Shown piece by piece: positions 23,891 through 34,894 of a DNA stretch of 64,000 nt. A program made the translations under genes and the position numbers. Under the pieces are notes generated by a model. That model saw nothing but the letters and a program-made list of their open reading frames with translations, had not been told where the DNA came from and did no database searches. Source of the DNA: Macrostomum hystrix (Eukaryota > Platyhelminthes > Macrostomidae); NCBI GenBank assembly GCA_950097015.1, contig CATNEN010000001.1, positions 10,934,001-10,998,000 on the forward strand, given 5' to 3'. Every line of letters begins with the position of its first letter. Position 1 is the first letter of the stretch.

Positions 23891-26004
23891 ACTGTTCGGC
23901 AAAGATGCAAAATAGAGCAATGTTGTAACTTTCTGTAACTAAATCGTTTTCCAATGACGATGACATTTTAGACAAAGAAGGAAGAAAATTAATAGATGGG
24001 AAAAGACGACGCAAAATTGCTGCCGGCCTCTTCAATTCGACTTGCTGCTGCAAACCGTCCATTAAATATAATGACAGATTGGGAATTCCAGATTGAAGGA
24101 GAGTGAGAAGAAGAAATTCAAGAAAAATGCATCGACAGAATGCGCAGTCACGAAATTATTTCCTAGCACTAGAAAAAATAGTTCTAAAGGAGTACAAAGC
24201 AATTAAACGTATGCGTCCGCTTCGCATACAAAAGATGATGCAGCACCTTTTCTTTTTTTCGAACACACTGTCGCCATGGAAACGATTACAATATAAAAAG
24301 GAAAAAATTATAATATAAAAAGCAACGTCCAACCTTGAACGCTACGGGCAGCAGATCTTCGATCCAGACTTATGTGATAATGAGAATATGGATGACAATG
24401 AGACGATCTAATCGCGGCAGTACCAAGTCCGTGATTCCAAGTACCAATAGTTGGCGATGCAGATTGTGACACTTGAAGCTGGTGTATGCTGGGCAGTCTT
24501 GCTGGTTGAGACATTGTTTGCTTAATGAATTTTTACTCTTTCACTGAAAATTATTTCAAGATGATATATTTCTTTGAAGGTAAATAATGCTGTTTTTTCC
24601 ATAGATGAAGAAAAAACAAAAAAGGAAAAAACTTAGTCAGCCTAAATCTGTTCCAGCTTTATAAATACTGTCTAATATATTTTGTTTTCTGTACTGAAGA
24701 TTGACAAAAAAATTCAAGTAACAAAATAGAATAAAAAAGCTACCATAGAAAACAACCAGTAAATTTTATCTCAAGAAACTACAGTTAAAAGGGAAAACAA
24801 AGGAAAAGAGAAAATTCCATTATGAATGCTATTTAAATCTATATATTATTGTCAACAGCAATAATTAATTTCAGACATAAGACAAAAATATTTTCAAGAA
24901 ATTTTATCAACTGGTATTTTCATTGTATTAAGTTTTTATTTATTAAGATATTTTAATGGTTCTATGCAGAATGTAATGCTTTCTGTAAGGATAACAATAA
25001 AACCAACTACACATTGTAAGTAAAACTGCAATTTTTACCCATTTGATAACTGTTAATGAGTTGCTAAAAAGAAAAAACCCTAAATTAAATATGCTACTGC
25101 TAGACTCCAGCTGCAAGAATTTTACACAAACAGTAAGCTTAAACTTAAATAGTTAGAAATTGTTTATAGCAAATACAACAAAATCAGAACACTAGTTTAG
25201 ATAAAGTGTATTGTGTCTATGAGCGACTAGAAGCTGAAAGAATGATAGAGCCGACAAAACAAATTTACAAACATAATTTTTTTATTCGGAACTCTTGGTA
25301 AAAGACAATCCAAAAGCAATTTTTAGGTGATCTTTTCAGTCAAATAAAATACATATTATATTGTATACTTCAATGCAATATACATTGATTTGTTTGATAA
25401 GGAATCTCATCTACGAAATTCTTAGTTCTTAGCGGAGCGGAAGCGCAGCTACTGAGGAATGCAGCAAGAAAAGTAGCAACTTTCTTGGTTGGTACGTTTT
25501 TTTGGCGGCGATCTATGTAAGATAATGCCAATAATTTAAATTGTTTCAAGCCAATATCTTTATTGTAATCGTGCTCTAACATACAGAAGAGTTTTTGATG
25601 AAAAACATAATAATTACTAGTGATCGATTAAAAAAACATTAGTCAGTCTTAATGAATTACAAACAAAGTACTTTTGTTTGGATGCACTCTTGTAGCACAA
25701 TTTAAACATTTTTCAAAGAAATAGAGGCGTAAATGGAATGCTTCAGCAGCATGTTTGAGTGCGTGTTGCAGTTTAGTAAATTATTTATGTTTATGAATTT
25801 AGTCGAACGTCGCAACAGTCACTATACACTGAGATTTATTGGGGGTAATGTTAACCGAGTGACATTTTAATGATAATACGAAGATCTGCAAAACTGCACA
25901 TTTTTATGAAGTCGTCTTCAACGTTAGCGACATTTTACATTTTTACCGCACTGTTAAAAATGCAAAAAATGTTTTATGTCAATGTTAAATTTTATTTTAA
26001 TGTT
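23891..26004. other. AT-rich intergenic stretch
   Basis: No convincing exon, RNA gene or repeat. Short open frames at 24103-24318 and 25370-25582 (minus) lack any family resemblance or exon-like composition. Confidence 0.5.
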
Positions 26005-26236
26005 TTAACATGCTAAAAAACCGCAATGGTTAACAAACCCTTTTCAGGCTTAGACTATGCAGTGAACTATGTGGTAGACTATGCATAATTTACTGCAATG
26101 TTTAAAGAACCTTCATTTCAGGCTTGGACTATGCTGTGGACTATGCGCTATGCTTTGGACTTAAGCATAGCCATAGTCCTCTGCATAGTCCAAGCCTTAA
26201 ATAAGTTTTGTTAAACATTGCAGTTTTTTAACATGC
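26005..26236. mobile_element. fold-back (imperfect inverted repeat) element
   Basis: Arms of about 90 bp: TTAACATGCTAAAAAACCGC then CAGGCTTAGACTATGC on the left, answered by GCATAGTCCAAGCCTTAAAT and CATGCT on the right. The centre has several GGACTATGC copies in both directions. No target duplication could be defined. It is probably an old non-autonomous element. Confidence 0.5.
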
Positions 26237-26303
26237 TATAAACAGTACAGTAAAAACTGCTAACTTTACCGCAGGGTAATGTGTTTGAAATGTTTGAAAT
26301 TAC

Positions 26304-26785
26304 GGTCCCAGGTCATTTCGGTGACAAGACATTTCGGTGACAGTCATTTCGGTGACAGAATTGGTCAGTTCGGTGACAACTATTTTTGCACCTAAATATG
26401 CTGAGAAAACAGCCTTCCAGGATCCAGCAGCTGCTTAAAGCCTACACTCGCCTTGTCAATCCAAAACTTGAAAAAATATTATTATACACATTAGGAACGA
26501 ATAACTATTGAAACTATTGACTACTCATAAAATAATTTAATAATTTAACTCATTTAAAGTAAAACCCAGACTTATTCAGAGCGATGCAGCTTCTTATTAA
26601 TACTTTTAGCATTATTTAATTAATACTTTATAAGTGTGCATAGTTAAAATGGAAGGCCGTTTTTTAGCATATTTAGGTGCAAAAATAGTTGTCACCAATC
26701 TGACTAATTATGTCACTGAAATGACTTGAGTTGTCACTGAAATGACTGTCACTGAAATGTCTTGTCACCAACATGACCTGGGACC
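26304..26785. mobile_element. 482 bp MITE-like element, 8 bp target duplication
   Basis: Ends GGTCCCAGGTCAT...and complement ...CATGACCTGGGACC. Arms of about 115-130 bp contain repeated ATTTCGGTGACA and the shared stretch ACTATTTTTGCACCTAAATA. GAAATTAC is duplicated directly outside both ends (26296-26303, 26786-26793). No coding capacity. An 8 bp duplication fits hAT, P or related superfamilies; the family is not assigned. Confidence 0.88.
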
Positions 26786-26829
26786 GAAATTACAATGCGG
26801 TAGGCCCTACAGTTAATAGTTTTTACCAC

Positions 26830-27506
26830 GGCAGAGCTTATTCCCACAGTCCCATGCCAATAATTTCACTTTTATCCACATGGATCCGTGCCGATAATTT
26901 TCTGCTTATCCACACAGCAGCTTGTATGAATAGGTCTACAACTCTTTGTATATACTGGGTCGTTAATTTCAATTTTATCCACATGGTTCTGTTCTTTGAA
27001 ACGAGGCCCTTTCAGGTTGAACGTTTTGTTGAACCCTCGAGACAATAGATCGACAAAGTTGCCAGTGTGTTACAACAGTGTTCTACATTTCGACCTACAC
27101 ATTCATTAACCGACATTAGGCCCTAATGTCATCCTTTTTAATTAATTTAATAACAACTCACTAAATCTAGTTTGTCATCGTTATGTGTTTTCATTCAAAT
27201 TGTATTGACTTAAAAAGTAAAAAGTCTATCAAAGAAAATCATACAAGTCAACCAGCAGAATTCTAGTCAGCACCAAACTTGTCACACATTATACATTATT
27301 GTTATTATTTTACACTATGCATTGATAGTGTACACTATACACTATACTCTGAAGCAAAAGCCTTATGCTCAGAGAAGAATAGGTAGGGACTTGAAAGTAG
27401 ACCTATTCATACAAGCTGCCATATGGATAAGTAGAAGATTATCGGCATGGATCCCTGTGGATAAAATTGAAATTATCGGCATGGGACTGTGGGAATAAGC
27501 ACTTCC
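26830..27506. mobile_element. 677 bp inverted-repeat element, 9 bp target duplication
   Basis: Inverted arms of about 110 bp: GCTTATTCCCACAGTCCCAT at 26837 matches the complement of 27480-27501 and continues to GTAGACC at the inner arm ends. TTTTACCAC flanks both sides (26821-26829, 27507-27515). A 9 bp duplication with long arms suggests a non-autonomous Mutator-like element (inference). The interior has no transposase. Confidence 0.85.
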
Positions 27507-27515
27507 TTTTACCAC

Positions 27516-28913
27516 ACATTAAAATGTCGCTAACATCAACTACAGATTGATTTTCTTTTCTGTCAAAAGGGTGGAATTTCTTAAATAATTAGTAAGCCTG
27601 CTAACCAACTTAAAAAATAAAGAGTGATCTATTTGGCAGCTGTGCAGACCATTATTTAATAACTTGTAATGTATCCCCATTCAGCTCACAACTTTTGAAT
27701 CCCCGGAAGATATTGGTACAATAAAAAAATATTGCATATATTGATAAATCCACTTTCAAGAAAAGTTCATGAAATTAATGTATCTGAATCCAACTATGAG
27801 CTATGTTGAAAATTCCCACAACTTTTTGGACACCCCTCATAAAAAGAACAAAATACAGAGAAATAGGAAGCACTAGTATTCCAGATCTATAATTAGGCCA
27901 TTTTAGAAAATGGTAGTTGGTTATATGTATAGATAATGATATATTTGAGAAAAAGAATTTATTCACAGTAAATATATATCAAGATAATTAATTTACAGTA
28001 GCCTTTAACTCTATTTGAATGCCAATGGTATACTAGCTATACAAATTATGTCATTATACTTTTTTATACTAAAGTGAAGTTGACAAATTTACCTAGTAAC
28101 TTAGTAAATGAATAAAACGTTGATGAGTATACCTGGATCCTAATTTATATTGACTGCTTGAATGAGCATCAAGTGGCTTGACTCAAAGAATGAGCCCTAT
28201 CAAACTAATGTGTGCCTCTTGCATGTGCTGCAGGACCAGCTCCTACTGTCATTGTAGTTGCAACTAGTTTGACACTAATAGCTACAATGCTAGCCTGGGG
28301 AATGGGCACAGTCCCTGCTATTGCTCAGCAGTCTGTTGCCAGCCACTTGATGCATGAGTTGGCCAACTCAGTGAGGGCCATTACCTCCCAGTTGATGTCC
28401 AGGTCACTAAGCTCCATGGCAGGCCTCAGGAGTTGCGGATCTATGATGTAGCAAGGTGCTTGCTTTTGGCCAGCCATGGTTAGCCCCATTTGTTGTTTCA
28501 ACTTTTGAAAAAAATTCTCTTTGTTCCATTTGTTACACTCCATAAACTCAAAACAATTTCTGGATCCAAATTATCTATTGTAGTTTCCATTAAAAAAATT
28601 CACAATTTGTAACTGATGCAAGCTGTTGATGTAACTTATTAAATAATGAAAGTTTGAATAATAAGTGAAAAAAGAAAGGAAAATAAAAGTGAGGGAATAT
28701 ATTTTTGGTTGCAAACATTTTTCTGGAATAATTTTTCTTTCATCACTTTTCAGGACTTTTTGCATACTTTCGCATTTTTATAGAAGTCTAAGTAAAGTTG
28801 TATGCTTTTGTCTATTATCAACAAAAGTACTCAAATGGTTTGCATTTTAGCACCACAATAGAGCAACTGTCAATTTATTAAACCAAAATCAAAGTTGAAG
28901 TTTATAGAAAACA
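27516..28913. other. intergenic, upstream of LEO1
   Basis: AT-rich. 28190-28460 is a more GC-balanced patch open on both strands but not recognised; it may be a decayed mobile element. A TTTTAG acceptor-like site at 28845-28850 lies 63 bp before the LEO1 ATG and could be a cis- or trans-splice acceptor (inference). Confidence 0.4.
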
Positions 28914-31900
28914 ATGTCTGACGATGAAAGCAGCAGCAGCAGCAGCAGCAGTGCATCAGATTCCAATGACAGCGGAGGTCCCATTATTAATGAGCCCAGT
29001 GGCGCCATTGTGTCTCAGCCTCAGCAAGATCTGCCACCGCCGCAGCCATTGCTTGCCGACGGTTCCAGCGACAGTGACAGCAGCGGCAGCAGCAGCGATG
29101 ACAATAAAAGTGGAAGTAACACAGCCGGCACAACCGCTGTGGTAGCTCCGTCTCTTGGGTCCACTTCGCTGCAGCAGACACTTTTTGGTGACGATCTCCT
29201 AAGTAGCGACGACGAAAATGATCAGGCAGATGATGCTGCAAATCGTACAGTTGCGTCCGCTGCTGGAAAAAGTTCCGCTCGAGTTATGTCGTCCTCTTCG
29301 TCTTCTTCGTCATCTTCTAGTTCGAGCTCTTCGAAGAAGGCATCAGCAAAGTTAAAGAAGACAATGCAATCTTCGTCTGACGATGATGAAGCAACTTCGC
29401 CTGTGGCAACCACGGCTGCTGCCGCTGTCAACGTGGATGACAACGAAGCTATGAATGAAGAGCCCGGCCTAGAAGGAGGAGAAGGGGAAGAAGACGAAGA
29501 GGATGCTCAGCCTGTTGAGTCCAGGATAAATGTTGATTTCCCTTTGATCAGAGCCGATCTAGGCCGTGAGATCTACTTTGTGAAGATGCCGAATTTCCTA
29601 ACCGTCGACACCAGACCGTTTGATCCAGCCACCTACGAGGACGCTCTAGACGAAGAGGATGTGGTGGACGAGGAGGGAAGGCATCGGCTCAGGCTGCGGG
29701 TTGAGAACACCATCCGGTTAGTGCTTGTGTGGCTTGGTCGCTGGGTCCTGGGTGAGATTGGTCCTGGGTGAGACGGGTCCTGGGTGAGACGGGTCCTTGG
29801 TGAGACGGGTCCTGGGTGAGATTGGTCCTGGGTGAGATGGGTCCTGGGTGAGATGGGTCCTTGGTGAGACGGGTCCTGGTTGTGATGGGTCCTGGGTTCG
29901 ATTGGGTCCTGGGTTTGATTGGTTCCTGGGTGAGACGGGTCCTAGGTTTGATTGGGTCCTTGGTGAGATGAGTCCTGGGTGAGATGGGTCCTGGGTGAGA
30001 CGGGTCCTGGGTGAGACGGGTCCTGGGTGAGACGGGTCCTAGGTTTGATTGGGTCCTTGGTGAGATGAGTCCTGGGTGAGATGGGTCCTGGGTGAGACGG
30101 GTCCTGGGTGAGACGGGTCCTGGGTGAGACGGGTCCTAGGTTTGATTGGGTCCTTGGTGAGATGAGTCCTGGGTGAGATGGGTCCTGGGTGTGATGGGTC
30201 CTGGGTGAGACGGGTCCTGGGTGAGATGGGTCCTGGGTGAGACGGGTCCTGGGTGAAATGGGTCCTGGATGAGATGGGTCCTGGGTGAGATGGGTCCTGG
30301 ATGAGATGGGTCCTGGGTGAGACGGGTCCTTGGTGACATGATTCCTGGGTGAGATGGGTCCTGGGTGAGACGGGTCCTGGGTGAGATGGGTCCTGGGTGA
30401 GACGGGTCCTGGATGAGATGGGTCCTGGGTGAGATGGGTCCTGGGTGAGATGGGTCCTGGGTGAGATGGGTCCTGGGTGAGACGGGTCCTGGATGAGATG
30501 GGTCCTGGGTGAGACGGGTCCTGGATGAGATGGGTCCTGGGTGAGATGGGTCCTGGATGAGATGGGTCCTGGGTGAGACGGGTCCTTGGTGACATGATTC
30601 CTGGGTGAGATGGGTCCTGGGTGAGACGGATCCTGGGTGAGATGATTCCTGGATGAGATGGGTCCTGGGTGAGACGGGTCCTGGGTGTGATGGGTCCTGG
30701 ATGAGATGGGTCCTGGGTGAGACGGGTCCTGGGTGAGATGGGTCCTGGATGAGATGGGTCCTGGGTGAGACGGGTCCTGGGTGAGATGGGTCCAGTGGGT
30801 AATGGGTCGGTGGGTCATGCATACCAATGTGTTACTATTCATTGTGTTATTATTAAGTGGTTATAGCCTTGTAGTTGGAGCATTTTACTCACGACTTAAA
30901 GTTCGGGTGTTCGATTATCGACACCACTGGAACAATTTGTGTCATTTAGGTAGAGACTTACTCCGAAATGCTTCAATTCACCCCTATCTGTTAAATGGTT
31001 ACCAGCATTGGCTGGGGTAATTAAGGGTGGGTGTGGCGTCCCCACAGTCCATGGACTGAACAGCCGTAGGCAGACTTCAGATGCGCAGCGCAATAGCTGC
31101 GGCTGTGCTGTCGGCTGCTCATCTGGCCCGATAGGGCAGGTGTAATCACTTATTATTCATGAATAGTTTTTTAATTTTCAATACATATCGCCACCCACAC
31201 AAACAGATGGCGCGTTGCTAAGGACGCCGACGGTCGTGAAATAACAGACGAAGCTGGCCAACCGTTACGCGAGAGCAATGCGAAGATGGTGCGCTGGTCA
31301 GACGGCAGTTTGTCTTTGCACCTGGGCGCCGAAATATTCGATGTGCACTCGATGGACACCTCGGCAGATTTTAATCACCTGTTTATTAGGCAGGGCTCCG
31401 GATTGCAGGGCCAGGCTGTGTTTCGCAGGAAGCTGGCGTTTAGGCCGCACAGTACGGCTTCGGCTACGCACAAGAAGATTACTAGATCGCTGGCTGATAA
31501 AAGCAGCAAGCAGCACACCGTTAAGGTATGTCCTCCACTTTGCTGTCTTCTCCGCTTATAGCCATCTGTCTAGTTTCTACCGTCTCTTAATACTTTAAAT
31601 AGGGACGGCCTCATGTCTTTGAGGTCGGGGGTTCGATTCCTGACTCGATTGGTACAATTTGTGTCCTTTAGCTAGGGTCCATGCTTCTGCATTGCTTCTG
31701 TTCATCCAGCTGGTTAATGGGTATCGGCATCAGCTGGGGTAACTGAGGGTGGGCATCTCCCAGTCCATGGACTGAAGAACAGCCGCACGCAGCTTTCTGT
31801 GCTGCACATCAGGTCCAATTGGGTCTAATAAAATAATCGATCTCTTGTTTTATTATCTTCTCTCCTCTCTTCTACCCTCCTACTTTTGTCCTTCCCCGTA

Positions 31901-32673
31901 ATTCTCTACCCCCAGTACACAGATGTTAGATTATCCTCCAACTCTCCCATATCTTCTCTCTCACCTCACCAGGTATATATCCTCTTGGGATTGTCCTTTC
32001 AGCATTGCCGACAGCCAGCGTCAATCATTCCTCCCCGCAGGTACTGCCAATCCTATCGGCCGATCCCGAGCGAGTCCGTCAGGAGGCCTTGCGTCGCGAC
32101 GAGGAGCTTACTAGGGCCAGGATTCGCCGCGAGAATATTCAACGCCGCCGGCGGGAGCGCGGCAGCGGAGCGTCAACCGGCAGCCGGCTGAGTCGCAGCT
32201 TCCTAGAAGCCGGCGGTGGCGATGACGACGAAGAGGAGGAAGGCGTCGGCTCGCTGTCGGCTATCAAACGCAGCTTTCGTCGGCCCAGCTCCGGCGGCGC
32301 CCGGTCGAAGCCACCGAGAAGTGGCCCCATCTATTCTTCCACGTCGTCGTCGGCATCTAGCTCCGGCGATGAAGAAGCTGAAGCAGAGGAGCAGTCCTCT
32401 TTGGCCAGTTCCAATGGCGACGCAGCCGGAGAGAAGAATAAAAAAGATCAAAGCAAAGCCAGGCAAGCCGACAATGACGACGATGAAGAAGATGTTGGAC
32501 CGCAGAGGCCGAAACGAGCCAAGAAGGTCCTGTCGGACGATGATGAGGATGAGATTGACGGCGGAGGAGACGATAAAACTGGATCAGCGTATAAGGCGGC
32601 CGCCGGCAGAAAATCTGTGTCTTCCGGCGATGACAAGGACTCATTATCGTCTTCATCGTCGCTGTCAGATTGA
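28914..32673 (+). CDS. LEO1: RNA polymerase-associated protein LEO1
   Basis: Three exons, 28914-29716, 31207-31525 and 32041-32673, encode 584 aa. Known role: subunit of the Paf1 complex, which travels with RNA polymerase II and supports histone H2B ubiquitination and elongation in the nucleus. Residues 1-203 are acidic and Ser-rich, low complexity. The conserved LEO1 core spans about 204-405: [33 protein letters not shown] (across intron 1), [33 protein letters not shown]. The C-terminus ([11 protein letters not shown], then DDDEDE-type runs) matches the usual charged tail. Length is near that of animal LEO1. The ATG is the first in frame. Intron 1 (1,490 bp) holds a 16 bp array and a SINE; intron 2 (515 bp) a second SINE. 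Confidence 0.95.
29745..30795. repeat. tandem array, 16 bp unit, in LEO1 intron 1
   Basis: About 65 copies of GTCCTGGGTGAGATGG (GACGG variant, occasional TGGATGAG or TTGGTGAC). It starts within 30 bp of the exon 1 donor. The minus strand is open in three frames ([14 protein letters not shown]-type), an artefact. Each unit contains GGGTGAG, a close match to a 5' splice site. Confidence 0.95.
30895..31165 (+). mobile_element. tRNA-derived SINE, family B, 5'-truncated copy
   Basis: Begins near a decayed B-box (GTGTTCGATTATCG) and continues with family landmarks ACAATTTGTGTC, CAGCATTGGCTGGGGTAA, CAGTCCATGGACTGAA and GGGCAGGTGTAATCA. It lies in LEO1 intron 1, same strand as the gene. Confidence 0.75.
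31600..31836 (+). mobile_element. tRNA-derived SINE, family B, second intronic copy
   Basis: Well preserved B-box (GGGTTCGATTCC, about 31628), then ACAATTTGTGTCC, ATCAGCTGGGGTAA, CAGTCCATGGACTGAA and a TAATAAAATAA tail. Lies in LEO1 intron 2. The A-box is missing or too diverged to see. Confidence 0.8.
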
Positions 32674-32934
32674 TTGATGCAGTCTGTTTAATCGCGCAAA
32701 CAATTAGCTATTGGAGGCAGCAATGTTCTCCTGTCCTGTGTGCGTCTGTTTAGTTATGCATTTTCACTTATTTCATTTGTTTGTCTAATTATTTTAGACC
32801 CGGTTATATAATTACTAGCTAGCATGCTTATTAGTGTTTTCAAAAATTCAAAACAAGTTATAGTTATTTGTTCTTGGCTTTATGCGTATTTATGTCTATT
32901 TTAATAATATGCACCTGTCTCTAAGATGTGTCAC

Positions 32935-33545
32935 CCCTCACAACCTCACAATGTCCCCAACAATAGCTCTCACAATGTCCCTCTCAATGTCCCCCACAAT
33001 AGCCCTCACAATGTCCCTCACAGTGTCCCTCACAATGTCCCCCACAATAGCTCTCACAATGTCCCTCACAATGTCCCTCACAATGTGCCCCACAATAGCT
33101 CTCACAATGTCCCTCACAGTGTCCCTCTCAATGTCCCCCACAATAGCCCTCACAATGTCCCTCACAGTGTCCCTCTCAATGTCCCCCACAATAGCCCTCA
33201 CAATGTCCCTCACAGTGTCCCTCTCAATGTCCCCCACAATAGCCCTCACAATGTCCCTCACAGTGTCCCTCACAATGTCCCCCACAATAGCTCTCACAAT
33301 GTCCCTCACAATGTCCCCCACAATGTCCCCCACAATAACTCTCACAATGTCCCTCACAGTGTCCCTCACAATGTCCCCCCACAATAGCTCTCACAATGTC
33401 CCTCACAGTGTCCCTCACAATGTCCCCCACAATAGCTCTCACAATGTCCCTCACAATGTCCCTCACAATGTCCCCCACAATGTCCCTCACAGTGTCCCTC
33501 ACAATGTCCCCCACAATAGTTCTCACAATGGCCCTTACTATGTCC
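32935..33545. repeat. tandem array, 12 bp unit in 48 bp blocks
   Basis: Subunits CACAATGTCCCT, CACAGTGTCCCT, CTCAATGTCCCC and CACAATAGCCCT follow one another to give a 48 bp higher-order unit, regular at 33110-33260. Open frames on both strands are artefacts (12 is a multiple of 3). It starts 260 bp after the LEO1 stop. Confidence 0.93.
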
Positions 33546-34114
33546 CTCTCAGTGTACCGGCAATTCCAGTTTTGGCTCTAATTTCTTCGTATCTGGCATG
33601 GAAGTTCTCAAGCAAAATGACAATTAATTAATTCTCGCTGCTCTAATAAAGCACTGTCTGAATCAGGCTTTTGATGGGTATGAAAATCTTTGAAGAAAAG
33701 TAAACATATAAATGAGCAAAGTAAGACACCTATCTACCTAACAATAATAAAAGCTTTAAAAAAAGTGCCACAATTTCGCACTGCTTCTTCAGTCCAGCCA
33801 AAGTGTCTAACCATGTGTCTCAATTTCCTCCTGTCTGAGAGAATAAAAATTTTTTTTTTCGCTGTACAATGCCAACACAATTTGGGGTGCGTGTATCGCA
33901 TAGCACTACTTGTAGGAGTTTTGTTTTCATGCTCGTTTATTAAGGCCTGATGTTCAATAATACGCTCGTATATTTCTATTAACATTATAATCGTATGGAA
34001 AATACAAATCTACAACTTTCAGCATAAATTCTCTCACTTTGCCGCTTTGTGAAGCTAGCTTTCTTTTTCATTTTTAACCCACTGCTTGCGATAGAACATT
34101 GTCTGTGTCAACCA
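33546..34114. other. spacer between LEO1 and the ankyrin gene
   Basis: AT-rich. A minus-strand frame at 33734-33985 reads KLCWHCTAKKK...MVRHFGWTEEAVRNCG, mildly protein-like but with no family or splice context recognised. Confidence 0.3.
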
Positions 34115-34765
34115 GTTTTCCTCTCTGTCCCAACCTGTCTGTCCAGTCTGTCTGTCCCAACCTGTCTGTCCAGTCTGTCTGTCCCAGCCTGTCTGTCCAG
34201 TCTGTCTGTCTGTCCCAACCTGTCTGTCCAGTCTGTCTATCTGTCCCAACCTGTCTGTCCAGTCTGTCCTTCTGTCCCAGCCTGTCTGTCCAGTCTGTCT
34301 ATCTGTCCCAACCTGTCTGTCCAGTCTGTCCTTCTGTCCCAGCCTGTCTGTCCAGTCTGTCTATCTGTCCCAACCTGTCTGTCCAGTCTGTCCTTCTGTC
34401 CCAGCCTGTCTGTCCAGTCTGTCTATCTGTCCCAACCTGTCTGTCCAGTCTGTCTGTCTGTCCCAGCCTGTCTGTCCAGTCTGTCTGTCCCAGCCTGTCT
34501 GTCCAGTCTGTCTGTCTGTCCCAGCCTGTCTGTCCCAGCCTGTCTGTCCCAACCTGTCTGTCCAGTCTGTCTGTCCCAGCCTGTCTGTCCCGTCTGTCTA
34601 CCCACCCAGCCAGCCTGTCTGTCCCAGCCTGTCTGTCTGTCCCAACCTGTCTGTCTGTCCCAGCCTGTCTGTCTGTCCCAACCTGTCTGTCTGTCCCAAC
34701 CTGTCTGTCCAGTCTGTCTGTCCCATCTGTCTGTCCAGTCTGTCTGTCCAGTCTGTCTTACCGTC
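34115..34765. repeat. tandem array of CTGTC-rich units, 26-30 bp
   Basis: Repeats of CCTGTCTGTCCAGTCTGTCT followed by GTCCCAG or ATCTGTCCCAAC. It is a strongly pyrimidine-biased strand and ends 20 bp before the acceptor at 34784-34785. Confidence 0.93.
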
Positions 34766-34785
34766 AGCTAATATTCTGTTTACAG

Positions 34786-34894
34786 AGCTGATCACCCGCT
34801 TGGTGGCTGAGTTGCAGCTATAGCAATGCGACGCGCTTTGCACAGCAATCTATAAGGCCGCCTTGATCGCCTCAGAGCTAAGGCTGCATCTCCC
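34786..34894 (+). promoter_or_regulatory. 5' leader of the ankyrin gene with a short upstream ORF
   Basis: A good acceptor (TATTCTGTTTACAG) at 34784-34785 precedes a 109-base leader. In it an upstream ATG (34826) opens a 9-codon frame ending TAA at 34853-34855. The acceptor may join a 5' UTR exon or a spliced leader (inference). The uORF could lower translation of the main frame. Confidence 0.45.

Noticed and set aside
27800-27840. Tc1/mariner-like end (GGGTGTCCAAAAAGTT on the minus strand)
   Set aside because: No matching inverted end, TA duplication or transposase was found nearby.
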